64,000 bases of DNA. It comes from Streptomyces ortus (GTDB lineage: Bacteria > Actinomycetota > Actinomycetes > Streptomycetales > Streptomycetaceae). The translations under genes were made by a program, and so were the position numbers. The notes beneath the pieces were generated by a model, which was not told the origin of the DNA, made no database searches, and saw only the letters and a list, made by a program, of their open reading frames with translations. Location: positions 7,160,118 through 7,224,117 of the forward strand of contig NZ_JAIFZO010000002.1 in NCBI RefSeq assembly GCF_026341275.1. Direction: 5' to 3'. Numbering within the stretch: position 1 is the stretch's first letter; each line of letters opens with the position of its first letter. Of this stretch, positions 32,265-40,186 are shown piece after piece.

Positions 32265-32325
32265 GGTGTCCTCCGTTCGAAGGGTGAGGTGAGGGAATGG
32301 GACGGGGTGGTCCGAGGGACGGTGG

Positions 32326-33168
32326 TCAGGCGGTGGCGCGCAGGACCGTGATGTTGCCGTGCTGGGTGCGGGCGAGGACCTCGACGGTGTCGTCGGTCTC
32401 CTGTGGGGCGTCGGTGGTGTCGAGCGCGTTGCGCACATGACCGGAACCCGAGCTGACGTCGAGCCAGGCGGCGGTGCCCTCGCGGATGCCGATCTCGATG
32501 GCGCCGTAGGAGGTCTCCAGCTGAACGCTGCCGCGGGCCACTTCACCGAGGCGGACGGCGCCGTTGGCGGTGGTGGCGGTGACCGAGGCCTCGGCGCGCC
32601 GGATCTCGATGTCACCGTGGGCGCTGGTGGCCTTCAGATCGCCGGTCACCGCGCCGAGGGCCGTGGTGCCGTGTGAGTTCTTCAGGACGGCGGGGCCGTC
32701 GACGAGGCCGACGCGCAGGTTGCCGGTGTTGGTGGTGATCTCGGCCTTGCCCTCGACCCGGTCCACGCTGATCGAACCGTTCGGCGCGGTCGCCCGCAGT
32801 GGTCCGGTGGTGCCCAGGCGCACCTCGCCGGCCGAGATGTTCACCCGGACCTCGCCGAACAGGCCCTCGCAGACCGCCTGTACCCCGCCACCGGTGATGT
32901 CGATCTGCGAGTCCGTGGGCAGCTCGACCGTCACGTCGACGGTGCCCGTGCGGCCGAACAGGTTCGCCTTGGGCGTCTTGACGGTCAGCACCCCGCCCGC
33001 GTACGTCACCTCCGTCTGCTTGGCGGTCCGCAGGTCCTGGTCCTTCTCGGGCTCGCGTGGCCGTACCTCGACGACCGTGTCGGTCCGGTCGGCCGCGGTG
33101 AACTGGATGGTGCCGGCCTCCAGATGCGCGACGGCGGAGATCGGCTCGGGGGTGTCGAAAGAAGGCAT
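32326..33168 (-). CDS. DUF4097-family beta-strand repeat protein, copy 1
   Basis: A 280-residue protein made almost wholly of short repeating beta-strand units (patterns such as GDLKATSAHGDIEI and GAVRLGEVARGSVQLE), as in the DUF4097 family, thought to form a beta-solenoid or adhesin-like sheet. No signal peptide or membrane segment is visible, so it is probably cytoplasmic. It starts MPSFDTPEP at ATG 33168. It lies between an RHH regulator (78 nt upstream) and the DrrA-type ATPase (61 nt downstream), suggesting a role with the transporter or as a partner of the regulator. The paralogue at 38705-39628 has the same order of features. Molecular function is unknown. Confidence 0.8.
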   Translation of the reverse strand: MPSFDTPEPISAVAHLEAGTIQFTAADRTDTVVEVRPREPEKDQDLRTAKQTEVTYAGGVLTVKTPKANLFGRTGTVDVTVELPTDSQIDITGGGVQAVCEGLFGEVRVNISAGEVRLGTTGPLRATAPNGSISVDRVEGKAEITTNTGNLRVGLVDGPAVLKNSHGTTALGAVTGDLKATSAHGDIEIRRAEASVTATTANGAVRLGEVARGSVQLETSYGAIEIGIREGTAAWLDVSSGSGHVRNALDTTDAPQETDDTVEVLARTQHGNITVLRATA

Positions 33169-33245
33169 GGTCGTCCCGTCCTCTTGGGTTCGTGGGGCGT
33201 CCCCGCTGGTGGGACGTGGTGTGGGCGAAGTGGGCGGCGGCGCGG

Positions 33246-33758
33246 CTAGCGCACCCAGCCCGTCATGCTCTGTCCGACGGTGTGGGTCCTCTCCGTCGCA
33301 CGCGGCCGGGTGCCGCCGTAGATCGCGGCCGAGACGGTGCGCACCAGCCACGCGTTGACCGACAGTCCCTCGCGCTTGGCCACTTCTTCGGCCCGGGCCT
33401 TGAGGTGGGCCGGCAGACGCAGGTTGACCCGGGCGGTGCCGCCTTCCTCGCCGTCGGCGGGCGGCACGGGCGAGTCGATGTGCTCGGGGATGTCCGCGAG
33501 GGCGCTGCCCTCACCCGGTGGCCGCGTCACCACGAAATCGGGGTCGAGCCCACGCAGCCGCAGATCGACCGACCCTGGCGCGAGGTCACGCGTGATGTCG
33601 TCCATCGCCGCGGAGAGCACGTTGAGCATGGCCAGGTGGGTCGCCGCCTCCAGGGGAGCGATGAGCCGCTCGGCCAGTTCACGGGCGTCTCCCCCGCCGG
33701 CTTCCGCGGCCACCAGTAGTTCGCGCCGGAGAGCGTCGATATGCGGCGTGAGGTCCAT
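33246..33758 (-). CDS. HicB-like ribbon-helix-helix regulator, copy 1
   Basis: A 170-residue protein with an unfamiliar N-terminal domain of about 80 residues (ending DLAPGSVDLRLRGLDPDFVV), an acidic linker, and a C-terminal ribbon-helix-helix segment (ARVNLRLPAHLKARAEEVAK then LSVNAWLVR), ending MTGWVR. The strand sequence RVNLRLP fits Arc/MetJ/HicB-type DNA-binding proteins. No HicA-like toxin is adjacent. It is first in an operon with DUF4097, DrrA and DrrB genes. Its own upstream region (33769-33945) is full of TGGCGCCA/TGGTGCCA sites, which suggests autoregulation; that link is inferred from position and from the matching second locus. Confidence 0.8.
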   Translation of the reverse strand: MDLTPHIDALRRELLVAAEAGGGDARELAERLIAPLEAATHLAMLNVLSAAMDDITRDLAPGSVDLRLRGLDPDFVVTRPPGEGSALADIPEHIDSPVPPADGEEGGTARVNLRLPAHLKARAEEVAKREGLSVNAWLVRTVSAAIYGGTRPRATERTHTVGQSMTGWVR

Positions 33759-33768
33759 GACGTCATAG

Positions 33769-33808
33769 TGGCAGCATTGTGGTGCCACATGCAAGCGGGA
33801 ATGGCACC
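33769..33808 (-). promoter_or_regulatory. RHH operator-like sites at the regulator's own promoter
   Basis: TGGCA at 33769, the palindrome TGGTGCCA at 33780-33787 and TGGCACC at 33802. The first two start 11 bp apart. They lie 11-50 bp before the start codon, where a TTGCAT/CACTAT-like promoter would sit. Confidence 0.55.
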
Positions 33809-33876
33809 CTCCGCTCGATATCCCTTCGGTCACCGCATCTAACTGCGGAAACGTCGGAAGATTGTTCGCGCCGCGA

Positions 33877-33945
33877 TGGCGCCACATCGATGGGGGTCGT
33901 GCTGATGGCGGCGTGATGGCTACAGAGTGATGCCGCATGGCGCCA
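33877..33945 (-). promoter_or_regulatory. Distal TGGCGCCA operator-like sites
   Basis: Two perfect palindromes TGGCGCCA at 33877-33884 and 33938-33945, with related TGGCGGC and TGGC half-sites between them (33906, 33917). The distance of 61 bp is close to six helical turns, so looping with the proximal group is possible. Confidence 0.5.
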
Positions 33946-34097
33946 CGGGTTTCTCGTCGAGGGTGGGCGGGTGTGACCGGTGTCTGCCGGCGTCCTGCAG
34001 CGCATGACCACGGTGCACGGTGCGGTCACCACGGCCTGCGGGCCCCGGGGTGTGAACCGGGGCCGGTGGGCCGCCGGTTCTAGGTGCTCAACGCCCG

Positions 34098-34133
34098 GAG
34101 TGCGGCTGTCCCGCTGACGGGACAGCCGCACTC
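34098..34133 (-). terminator. 16-bp stem terminator containing a CTGTCCCG/CGGGACAG core
   Basis: Perfect 16-bp arms 34098-34113 and 34118-34133 around CTGA, 28 nt past the stop of the amidinohydrolase-like gene. The inner part resembles the 18-bp operator family, but the long stem and position fit a terminator better. Confidence 0.75.
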
Positions 34134-34161
34134 GACGGTCGCGTTCACACCGCTTCGCGCC

Positions 34162-35004
34162 TCACGTACGCAGTTCGAGCGTGCAGCACTTGACGCTGCC
34201 GCCGGCTTTCAGTAGCTCGGTCAGGTCGGCGCCGAGGGGACGGTATCCGTGCTCGCGCAGCTGCGCGGCGAGGCCGGTGGCGGCCCGGGGCAGGACGACG
34301 TTGTGTCCGTCCGACAGCGCGTTGAGGCCGAACACGGCGGCATCTGACTCCTCGGCGAGGATCGCGTCGGGGAATCGTTCCGCCAGTACCGCCCGGCTCT
34401 CCGGGGAGAAGGCCGCCGGGTAGTACATGATTTTCCGGTCCCCGAGCACCGCCAGTGCCGTGTCGAGGTGGTAGAACCGTGGGTCGACGAGGGTCAGGCC
34501 GGTCACGGGGCAGCCGAAGAACTCGCGCACCTCGGCGTGGGCCCGGGATTCGGAGCGGAATCCGGTGCCGGCCAGCATTTCCCCGCCGGCCCAGAGGAAG
34601 TCGCCCTCACCCTCGTTGACGTATCTCGCCTGCCGGACCTCGGACCAGCCGCCGCGTCCGAACCATTCGAGATAGGCCGCCGACTCGTCCCCGCGCTGGG
34701 GATGCCGGAATCGCGCGACGAGCACCTTTCCGTCCACGACGATGGCGCCGTTGGCGGCGAAGACCATGTCGGGAAGTCCCGGTACCGGTTCGATCAGTTC
34801 CACGTCGTGCCCGAGTTCCACGAACGTATCGAACAGCCCTTTCCACTGGGCCAGTCCCGTCTCTGCCGAGGTGGGACGATCCGGGGCCATCCACGGATTG
34901 ATCGAGTAGGTGACGTCGAAATATGAAGGGCGGCACATGAGGTAACGCCGGGCTGACACCTTTCGCTCGCCGGATGCCGTCCGTTCCGAATATGTGTGCG
35001 GCAA
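34162..35004 (-). CDS. Dimethylargininase/amidinotransferase-superfamily hydrolase
   Basis: About 280 residues of the guanidine-modifying superfamily (DDAH/arginine deiminase fold). Visible family features are RRYLMCRPSYFDVTYSINPW near the N-terminus, the substrate-binding acidic segment NEGEGDF, the catalytic histidine region FYHLDTALAVL and the C-terminal catalytic cysteine in GGSVKCCTLEL. It should act on arginine or a substituted arginine, giving citrulline or ornithine-type products. TTG 35004 is preferred because GGAGGG lies 7 nt upstream; ATG 34938 would shorten it by 22 residues. It is divergent from the ornithine N-hydroxylase gene, suggesting that it shapes an arginine/ornithine-derived precursor, but its exact reaction cannot be read from sequence. 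Confidence 0.8.
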   Translation of the reverse strand: MPHTYSERTASGERKVSARRYLMCRPSYFDVTYSINPWMAPDRPTSAETGLAQWKGLFDTFVELGHDVELIEPVPGLPDMVFAANGAIVVDGKVLVARFRHPQRGDESAAYLEWFGRGGWSEVRQARYVNEGEGDFLWAGGEMLAGTGFRSESRAHAEVREFFGCPVTGLTLVDPRFYHLDTALAVLGDRKIMYYPAAFSPESRAVLAERFPDAILAEESDAAVFGLNALSDGHNVVLPRAATGLAAQLREHGYRPLGADLTELLKAGGSVKCCTLELRT

Positions 35005-35426
35005 CTTGATTCCCTCCGCTGGAAACTTTCCAGGATTTCGGGAACGATTCCCGATCGGTTCCCGGTGAGAAAGGAATAACGCGGCGACAGTAAAGTCAAT
35101 GCCCCAGTGATGCGGCAGGGCAAGGAATCTTCTCGTTTTCCTGGCAGGCCGCCAGAAATCTGTCCGAATCGGATGCCGTTCCGGTGAAGAATTGAAGGAG
35201 CGCCACCGCTCCGGTCCGTGGCGGATCGCCGTCGGCCGCGCGCAGAGTCGCGCCGCTGTTCGCCCGGGAAGGCCTCCGGACCGGGTCGCGTACCTCATCG
35301 CGCCGGACCTCTCCTCCGACTCGGTGGCCGGTCCCTCGCGCGGGTCTCTCACCCGTACCGCTTTCTCGGGGGATTCACGTGGCCCATTTGCCCGAGTACG
35401 GTGGTGCCCTTGAGTGCGTATATTCG

Positions 35427-35444
35427 TGTCCCGCCGACGGGACA
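35427..35444. promoter_or_regulatory. 18-bp palindromic operator, copy 2
   Basis: TGTCCCGCCGACGGGACA, the exact reverse complement of 5334-5351. It ends 23 bp before the -35-like hexamer; at copy 1 the distance is 34 bp, one helical turn more, which suits an activator bound on the same DNA face. Confidence 0.72.
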
Positions 35445-35467
35445 GGAATGCGTTGAGGTCGGCGTAC

Positions 35468-35497
35468 TTGAAACCGTTCGCCGTGCCGGTCTACGTT
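35468..35497 (+). promoter_or_regulatory. Probable promoter of the ornithine hydroxylase-thioesterase unit
   Basis: TTGAAA, an 18-bp spacer, TACGTT, then GGCGGCG. The layout and -10 hexamer are shared with the promoter at 5387-5416. Confidence 0.6.
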
Positions 35498-35618
35498 GGC
35501 GGCGCGACCGCTGGAAATTCAATCCCGCCCGGACGCGCATTCCTCTAGGAGTGGAAATTTGCCGATCGAAGATGCGACCCACACATCGCTCAGTCATGCC
35601 AGCGGGAGAGAATCTTCT

Positions 35619-36965
35619 ATGAGTGATCGTGAACACGAGACCTACGATGTTGTCGGCATCGGTTTCGGCCCTTCGAATCTGTCACTCGCCATAGCCCTGG
35701 AGGAATATCGGGCGAACAATCCGGGAAATGAGGTCAGCGCCCTCTTTTTGGAGCGGCAGTCCGCATTCGGTTGGCACCGCAACATGCTGCTGCCGTCAGC
35801 GACCATGCAGATATCCTTCCTCAAAGATCTGGTCACGTTCCGCAATCCGACGTCGAATTTCAGCTTCATCGCCTATCTGCACGCATCGGGGCGCCTGACG
35901 CAGTTCGTCAACAACCAGGACTTCTTCCCGACGCGCCAGGAGTTCCATCAGTACCTTGAGTGGGCCCAGGCACGCGTGGCCGATCGCATCGCGTACGGCT
36001 CCGAGGTGGTGTCGATCGGGCTGCCGGCGGACGTCGACCCGGAGCGCGCGGACCGTCTGCGCCTGGAGGTGGCGGACGCCACCGGCAGGATCGGCCGTGT
36101 CGTCGAGGCGCGGAACGTGGTGATCTCGACCGGACTGGTCCCGAGCATGCCCGTCGGTACCGAGCGCGACGACCGGGTGTGGCACAGCTCGGAGTTCCTG
36201 GAGAAATTCCGCCGGGCGAACCCCGCCGAACTGCGTCGGGTCGCGGTGGTCGGAGCGGGACAGAGCGCGGCCGAGATCACCAGGTTCCTCTACGACGAGC
36301 TCCCGCACGCCCAGGTGTACGCGGTCATCCCGTCCTACGGCTACTCCGTCGCGGACGACACCCCCTTCGCCAACCAGATCTTCGACCCCGCGGCCGTCGA
36401 CGACTACTACTTCGGCACCGACCAGACGCGGGAGGCGTTCTGGCGGTACCACCGCAACACCAACTACTCGGTCGTCGACGACGAGGTGATCCGGGACCTG
36501 TACCGCCGGTCCTACGACGACGAGGTGCGGGGTATCCGGCGCCTTGAGTTCCTCAATCTGACGAGGGTCAGCGGTGTGAAGAGCCTCAGCGCCGAGACCC
36601 GTGTCTCGCTCCAGGTGGGCCCCGACGAGGAGGTGCGCGAACTCGACTTCGACGCACTCGTCTGCGCGACCGGATACAGCACGATGGAGCCCACCCGGCT
36701 GCTCGGTGATCTGGACCGCCACTGCATGCGCGACGACGCGGGCCGCTACCGGGTGGAGCGGGACTACCGCATCGTGACCGGTCCCGAGTTGCGCTGCGGC
36801 ATCTACCTTCAGGGCGGCACCGAGCACACTCACGGCCTGACCTCCTCGCTCCTGTCGAACATCGCTGTCCGCAGCGGTGAGATCGCCGACTCGATCGTGG
36901 CCGGGCGTGCGGGGCGGGACGCCGAGCGGGACGTCTTCGCCGAGATCGGCGGAGACGTCCGTTAG
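35619..36965 (+). CDS. L-ornithine N5-monooxygenase, KtzI-like
   Basis: A 448-residue flavoprotein of the SidA/PvdA/IucD family. The FAD motif is GIGFGPSNLSLA, the substrate/flavin segment FLKDLVTFRNPTS, the NADPH motif VVGAGQSAAE, and the conserved late motif CATGY. It uses FAD, NADPH and O2 to hydroxylate the side-chain amine of ornithine (or lysine). Start ATG 35619 has GGGAGAG 8 nt upstream. A siderophore-type homologue is present at 55046-56392; this copy instead shares an identical operator with the PKS unit, and a KtzT homologue lies at 42955. The combination matches the piperazic acid route, where N5-hydroxy-ornithine is cyclised with N-N bond formation. Assignment to that route is inference from context. 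Confidence 0.9.
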   Translation: MSDREHETYDVVGIGFGPSNLSLAIALEEYRANNPGNEVSALFLERQSAFGWHRNMLLPSATMQISFLKDLVTFRNPTSNFSFIAYLHASGRLTQFVNNQDFFPTRQEFHQYLEWAQARVADRIAYGSEVVSIGLPADVDPERADRLRLEVADATGRIGRVVEARNVVISTGLVPSMPVGTERDDRVWHSSEFLEKFRRANPAELRRVAVVGAGQSAAEITRFLYDELPHAQVYAVIPSYGYSVADDTPFANQIFDPAAVDDYYFGTDQTREAFWRYHRNTNYSVVDDEVIRDLYRRSYDDEVRGIRRLEFLNLTRVSGVKSLSAETRVSLQVGPDEEVRELDFDALVCATGYSTMEPTRLLGDLDRHCMRDDAGRYRVERDYRIVTGPELRCGIYLQGGTEHTHGLTSSLLSNIAVRSGEIADSIVAGRAGRDAERDVFAEIGGDVR

Positions 36966-37106
36966 CCGGACCGGACCGCGGAGGCGAACGGACCGGACGT
37001 CATACCGGCCGGCCCCGTACCGGAGCCCGCGTGCCCGCATTCCGCCCTTGGCCGAGGTGTGCGCGCGTAGGCTCCGATCACGGAGTCGCTCCACTCTCTC
37101 CGTGTC

Positions 37107-37118
37107 TCGGTATACCGA
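37107..37118 (+). promoter_or_regulatory. 12-bp perfect palindrome at the ribosome binding site
   Basis: TCGGTATACCGA; its last base is the first A of the AAAGGAGG ribosome-binding sequence (37118-37125) of the next gene. It could be an operator or a small hairpin limiting translation, or chance. Confidence 0.3.
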
Positions 37119-37132
37119 AAGGAGGCTTCGGG

Positions 37133-37891
37133 ATGAGGAGTCCGGTGGAAGAGCGGTGGATACGCCGCTTCCGGGACGGCGACGGCTGCCTGACGAAGCT
37201 CGTCTGCTTCCCCCACGCCGGCGGTTGGACGAACGCGTACCGCACCTGGACGCTGGGCCTGCCCTCGAACATCGGTGTGCTCGCCGTCCGGTACCCCGGC
37301 CGGGAGGACCGACTCGGTGATCCGTTCCCGGCCGGGCTGGACACCCTCGCCGACGACATAGCCGACGCCCTGGTCGAACTGGCGCGGCACCGGCTGGTGT
37401 TGTTCGGCCACAGCATGGGTGCGTCGGTGGCGCACGAGGTGGCGCTGCGCCTCCAGAAGCGTGGCTGTCCGCCGACCGCCCTGTGCGTGTCAGGCCGACG
37501 TCCGCCGCACGCGCTGGAGGGCCAGCGCCGGTTCGTCGGCACGGACGAGGAGGTCATCGCGGATGTCCTCAGGTTTGACGAGAGCCGGGCTCCGGTCTTC
37601 GAGGACCCCGATCTGAGGGAGATCCTGCTGCCGGCGATCCGCGCGGACTACCGGCTGGTCGACGACTATCGCGGTGGCGACCGGCCGCCGCTCGACTGCC
37701 CGGTCTACGGCTACACCGGCGACGACGATCCCGAGGTCACCCCGGAGCAGATGCGCGGCTGGGCCGATATGACGCAGGGCGTCTTCCGGCTCCGGGTGCT
37801 GCCCGGAGGCCACTTCTACCTCAGGGCGGAGGAGGCCGCGCTGCTGGCCGACATGAGAGCCGTACTGAGCCGGACCCCACCTCCTGCGTGA
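37133..37891 (+). CDS. Type II thioesterase
   Basis: A 252-residue editing thioesterase of the TEII family: LVCFPHAGGWTNAYRTW, the partner motif AVRYPGREDR, the nucleophile GHSMG with Ser at about residue 94, and GGHFYL holding the catalytic histidine. ATG 37133 has AAAGGAGG 7 nt upstream. It follows the ornithine hydroxylase by 167 nt on the same strand and may share its promoter. TEII enzymes remove wrong or stalled acyl groups from carrier domains of PKS/NRPS lines. Unlike the copy at 7169 it keeps the usual serine, so this is the more likely general proofreading enzyme of the cluster. Confidence 0.92.
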   Translation: MRSPVEERWIRRFRDGDGCLTKLVCFPHAGGWTNAYRTWTLGLPSNIGVLAVRYPGREDRLGDPFPAGLDTLADDIADALVELARHRLVLFGHSMGASVAHEVALRLQKRGCPPTALCVSGRRPPHALEGQRRFVGTDEEVIADVLRFDESRAPVFEDPDLREILLPAIRADYRLVDDYRGGDRPPLDCPVYGYTGDDDPEVTPEQMRGWADMTQGVFRLRVLPGGHFYLRAEEAALLADMRAVLSRTPPPA

Positions 37892-37986
37892 GCGGCCTGG
37901 TGGCCCACCCGACATGGCGCGTTCGAAGACGTGACGTCCGACGAGCTCGTCCGACGACGGACCGCCGTCCGCGTCTGTCGGGGCGG

Positions 37987-38496
37987 CTATCGCACCCAGC
38001 CGTTGAACTGCTGCCTGGCGCGGGACGCTCGCTTGCTGTTGGCCAGCGCAGAGGCGGAGGCGCGGACCATCCAGGCGTTGATGGACATCCCCTGCCGGGA
38101 CGCCGCCTCCTCGATCTGGTCCTTCATCGCCTGCGGCGGCCGGAAGTTGATCCGGGCCGTTCCGTTCACGGCGCCACCGAGCGCTTCGGCCGGCCAGTCA
38201 CCCGCCGCGTCACCGGTCTCGTCCGGGCCGGCCTCGACGAGGCCCTCGTCGCTCGAAGGCGGAGTCACCACGAAACTGGGTTCCATTCCGCGCAGGCGGA
38301 GATCCACCGAGCCGGGTGCCAGGTCCCGGCTGATCTCGTCGGCGGCGGCCGACAGAACCTTGAGCAACGTGAGCCGGACGGCCGGCTCCAGCGGGGCGAC
38401 GAGTCGCTCGGCGATCGCACGGGTCTCGGAGTCCCCTGCCGCGGACGCTGCGACCAGTTCGTCGCGCAGCGCCTCGACATACTCCCGTAGTTCCAT
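37987..38496 (-). CDS. HicB-like ribbon-helix-helix regulator, copy 2
   Basis: A 169-residue paralogue of the protein at 33246-33758, with the same three-part build: an N-terminal domain ending DLAPGSVDLRLRGMEPSFVV, an acidic linker, and an RHH segment (ARINFRPPQAMKDQIEEA then MSINAWMVR), ending FNGWVR. The paralogues share the exact stretch DLAPGSVDLRLRG. ATG 38496 is taken by analogy with copy 1; the ribosome-binding sequence is weak. TGGCA/TGGCGCC motifs lie 11-38 bp upstream. Here the DUF4097 partner is upstream on the same strand, the reverse of the order at copy 1, and no transporter genes are attached. Confidence 0.78.
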   Translation of the reverse strand: MELREYVEALRDELVAASAAGDSETRAIAERLVAPLEPAVRLTLLKVLSAAADEISRDLAPGSVDLRLRGMEPSFVVTPPSSDEGLVEAGPDETGDAAGDWPAEALGGAVNGTARINFRPPQAMKDQIEEAASRQGMSINAWMVRASASALANSKRASRARQQFNGWVR

Positions 38497-38506
38497 GGAC
38501 CAATCA

Positions 38507-38534
38507 TGGCACACGGGTTGCGCCGCATGGCGCC
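38507..38534 (-). promoter_or_regulatory. RHH operator-like sites before copy 2
   Basis: TGGCA at 38507, TTGCGCC at 38518 and TGGCGCC at 38528, starting 11 and 10 bp apart, one helical turn each, directly upstream of the regulator's start codon. Confidence 0.5.
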
Positions 38535-38704
38535 TGCTTGGCTTATTCGTCCAGGGTGTATATGCGCAGGTCGGACGCTTGGCGCGGAGACGGGGCGACG
38601 CGGTTCTCGGGGCTGCGGGCCGACGGTTGGCGTGACGCCGGTGAGTGTCGCGGACAAGGCGCCACGTGGAAGGGACACGAGCCCGGAGCGGTCCGCGCTC
38701 GGGG

Positions 38705-39628
38705 TCAGTCCAAGCGGGAACGTTCCACCACGATGTCGCCGATCGCGGCCCGCGCACGGACATGGACGATGTCGTCGGCCTGTTGCGCCCCCGCCAGGAG
38801 CAGCAGAGAGGTGTAGGCGGTGCCCGCGGCGGAGTCGAGGGACAGGCGGGCCTCGCTCGTCTCGGCCACACCGATGCGGATGTTGCCGAACGAGGTGACG
38901 GCCACGACGGATCCGCAGATCACCTCCCCGATGTCGATACCGCCCTGCAACGTGCGGGCCTCCACGTCGGTGTGAGCCCGGCTGATCCGGATCTCCCCCT
39001 TCTCGGTGCGCATGCGGGCGACACCGCACACCGTCCCCACTCTGGCGGCGCCGTCACCCATTGTCCTGATCGTGGCGCTGCCTTCGACCTGCCGCATGTG
39101 GACGTCACCCCCGGCGGCCGTGGCCTTGACGCTGCCGGCCGCGCAGTCGACCGTGATGTCTCCGAGGGAGGAGGTGAGGTGCAGACCGCCGGTGCGGTCG
39201 AGCCCGATGCGGCCCATCCCTGTGCTGAGCCGGCAGTTGCCGAGTTCTCCCACGGCCAGGAAGTCCGCCGCCATGCCGCGGCCGTGCAGGCTCGATCCCG
39301 TCGGCACGGCCATCACCACGGTGACAGCGCCTCCGGTTCGGCCGGGCTCGGGGACCTCCACGAGCAGCCGACCGTCCGCGTATTCCACGTACAGCTCCTC
39401 GGCCGCCTGCACGTCGTCCTGGTCGCCGCTGTCGCGCGGATACACCCTCACCGTGGTGTCGGTGCGGTCACTCGCGGCTATGTGGACCTGGCCGAGCGTC
39501 AGGCTGAGCACCACGCGGACAGGTGCTGGTGTGTCGAACGTCGGAATGGCGAGCCGCCTTCGGAATGTCTGTGGCCGCCGATCCGGTGAAGAGGGCAGCG
39601 CGGACGACGCGGATTGACGCTTGGTCAC
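38705..39628 (-). CDS. DUF4097-family beta-strand repeat protein, copy 2
   Basis: A paralogue of 32326-33168, with the same runs of short beta-strand repeats (GDITVDCAAGSVKATAAGG, GEIRISRAHTDVEA). Homology to copy 1 (MPSFDTPEP) begins here at IPTFDTPAP, whose first codon is ATT at 39545-39547; counted from there the gene is 843 bp, exactly the length of copy 1. The nearest ordinary start is GTG 39628, adding 27 residues without family similarity. Either ATT is used as a rare start (AAGGCGG lies about 7 nt upstream) or the original ATG was lost and GTG took over. The RHH copy 2 gene follows about 210 nt downstream. Confidence 0.72.
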   Translation of the reverse strand: MTKRQSASSALPSSPDRRPQTFRRRLAIPTFDTPAPVRVVLSLTLGQVHIAASDRTDTTVRVYPRDSGDQDDVQAAEELYVEYADGRLLVEVPEPGRTGGAVTVVMAVPTGSSLHGRGMAADFLAVGELGNCRLSTGMGRIGLDRTGGLHLTSSLGDITVDCAAGSVKATAAGGDVHMRQVEGSATIRTMGDGAARVGTVCGVARMRTEKGEIRISRAHTDVEARTLQGGIDIGEVICGSVVAVTSFGNIRIGVAETSEARLSLDSAAGTAYTSLLLLAGAQQADDIVHVRARAAIGDIVVERSRLD

Positions 39629-39803
39629 GGCAATGGCCCACGGGCCCGAGGGTGCGACATGCCGGAGCGTGAGCGGGATGCGCCGGAGGACCCGGCGCAT
39701 CCCGGTGCGCTCTCACCGTCAGTGCCCTCTGCGCGGGTTCCCGCGGGGCCGACCGGGAGCCGGGCACGGGCGCCTGAGCGTGCGCGGCGCGACTCTCTGC
39801 TGA

Positions 39804-39827
39804 TGGCATGGCGTCACGTTAGCGCCA
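39804..39827 (-). promoter_or_regulatory. RHH operator-like sites before DUF4097 copy 2
   Basis: TGGCA 39804, TGGCGTCA 39809-39816 and GCGCCA 39822-39827. On the minus strand a consensus-like TTGACA sits at 39837-39842, so these sites would cover the promoter of the DUF4097 gene. Confidence 0.45.
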
Positions 39828-40125
39828 TAACGTCATGTCAAGCACGGAGGACACGGGGGTGTCGCGTCGACGGCGAGCGGAATCGGTCAAGGCGGTGTCG
39901 GGGCGCGCCGACGAGGTTTGAACGGCACTCGCCGCCTGGGCAAAGGGGCCAGCACGGGCAGTCCGCTCGATGCGCACGAGTCCGCCGGACATCCCCCGGC
40001 AGCCGCACGGCGTCGTCTTCCGGTCAAAGGGGGCCGTGCGGTTGCCGGGGATGCCTGTTCTGGCGGTGATACCCGCAGGTCACGGGTGTCACAGGAAGGG
40101 CACGCGATGTCCGGCCCGTCAATGG

Positions 40126-40186
40126 GGCGCCAGCATGCGCCAACATGGCGCGTACTGGCGCATCTTTATGGTGCCATGTGGTGGCA
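40126..40186. repeat. Helically phased array of TGGCGC-type half-sites
   Basis: Six related motifs start at 40126 (GGCGCCA), 40136 (TGCGCCA), 40146 (TGGCGCG), 40156 (TGGCGCA), 40169 (TGGTGCCA) and 40179 (TGGTGGCA). Steps are 10, 10, 10, 13 and 10 bp. Single-turn spacing in mixed orientation is the layout bound by cooperative ribbon-helix-helix proteins. It lies 70 bp past the end of the transposase-like gene. Confidence 0.65.

Larger units (their letters stand above)
33759..34161. other. Intergenic region with clustered TGGCGCCA-type sites and a terminator
   Basis: No gene seen. It holds two groups of operator-like motifs (33769-33808 and 33877-33945) and the hairpin at 34098-34133. Confidence 0.5.
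35005..35618. other. 614-bp divergent regulatory region
   Basis: No gene seen. It contains the 18-bp palindrome at 35427-35444, the promoter at 35468-35497 and a leader of about 115 nt before the hydroxylase gene. The stretch 35005-35120 is relatively AT-rich and probably carries the minus-strand promoter. Confidence 0.5.

Noticed and set aside
34098..34133. Fourth member of the 18-bp operator family (core TGTCCCGCTGACGGGACA)
   Set aside because: Its stem extends to 16 bp and it lies 28 nt after a stop codon, so it is better read as a terminator; the core similarity may be coincidence.
37987..38496. HicA/HicB toxin-antitoxin module
   Set aside because: No small HicA-like dsRNA-binding ORF is adjacent to either RHH gene; a regulator role fits better.
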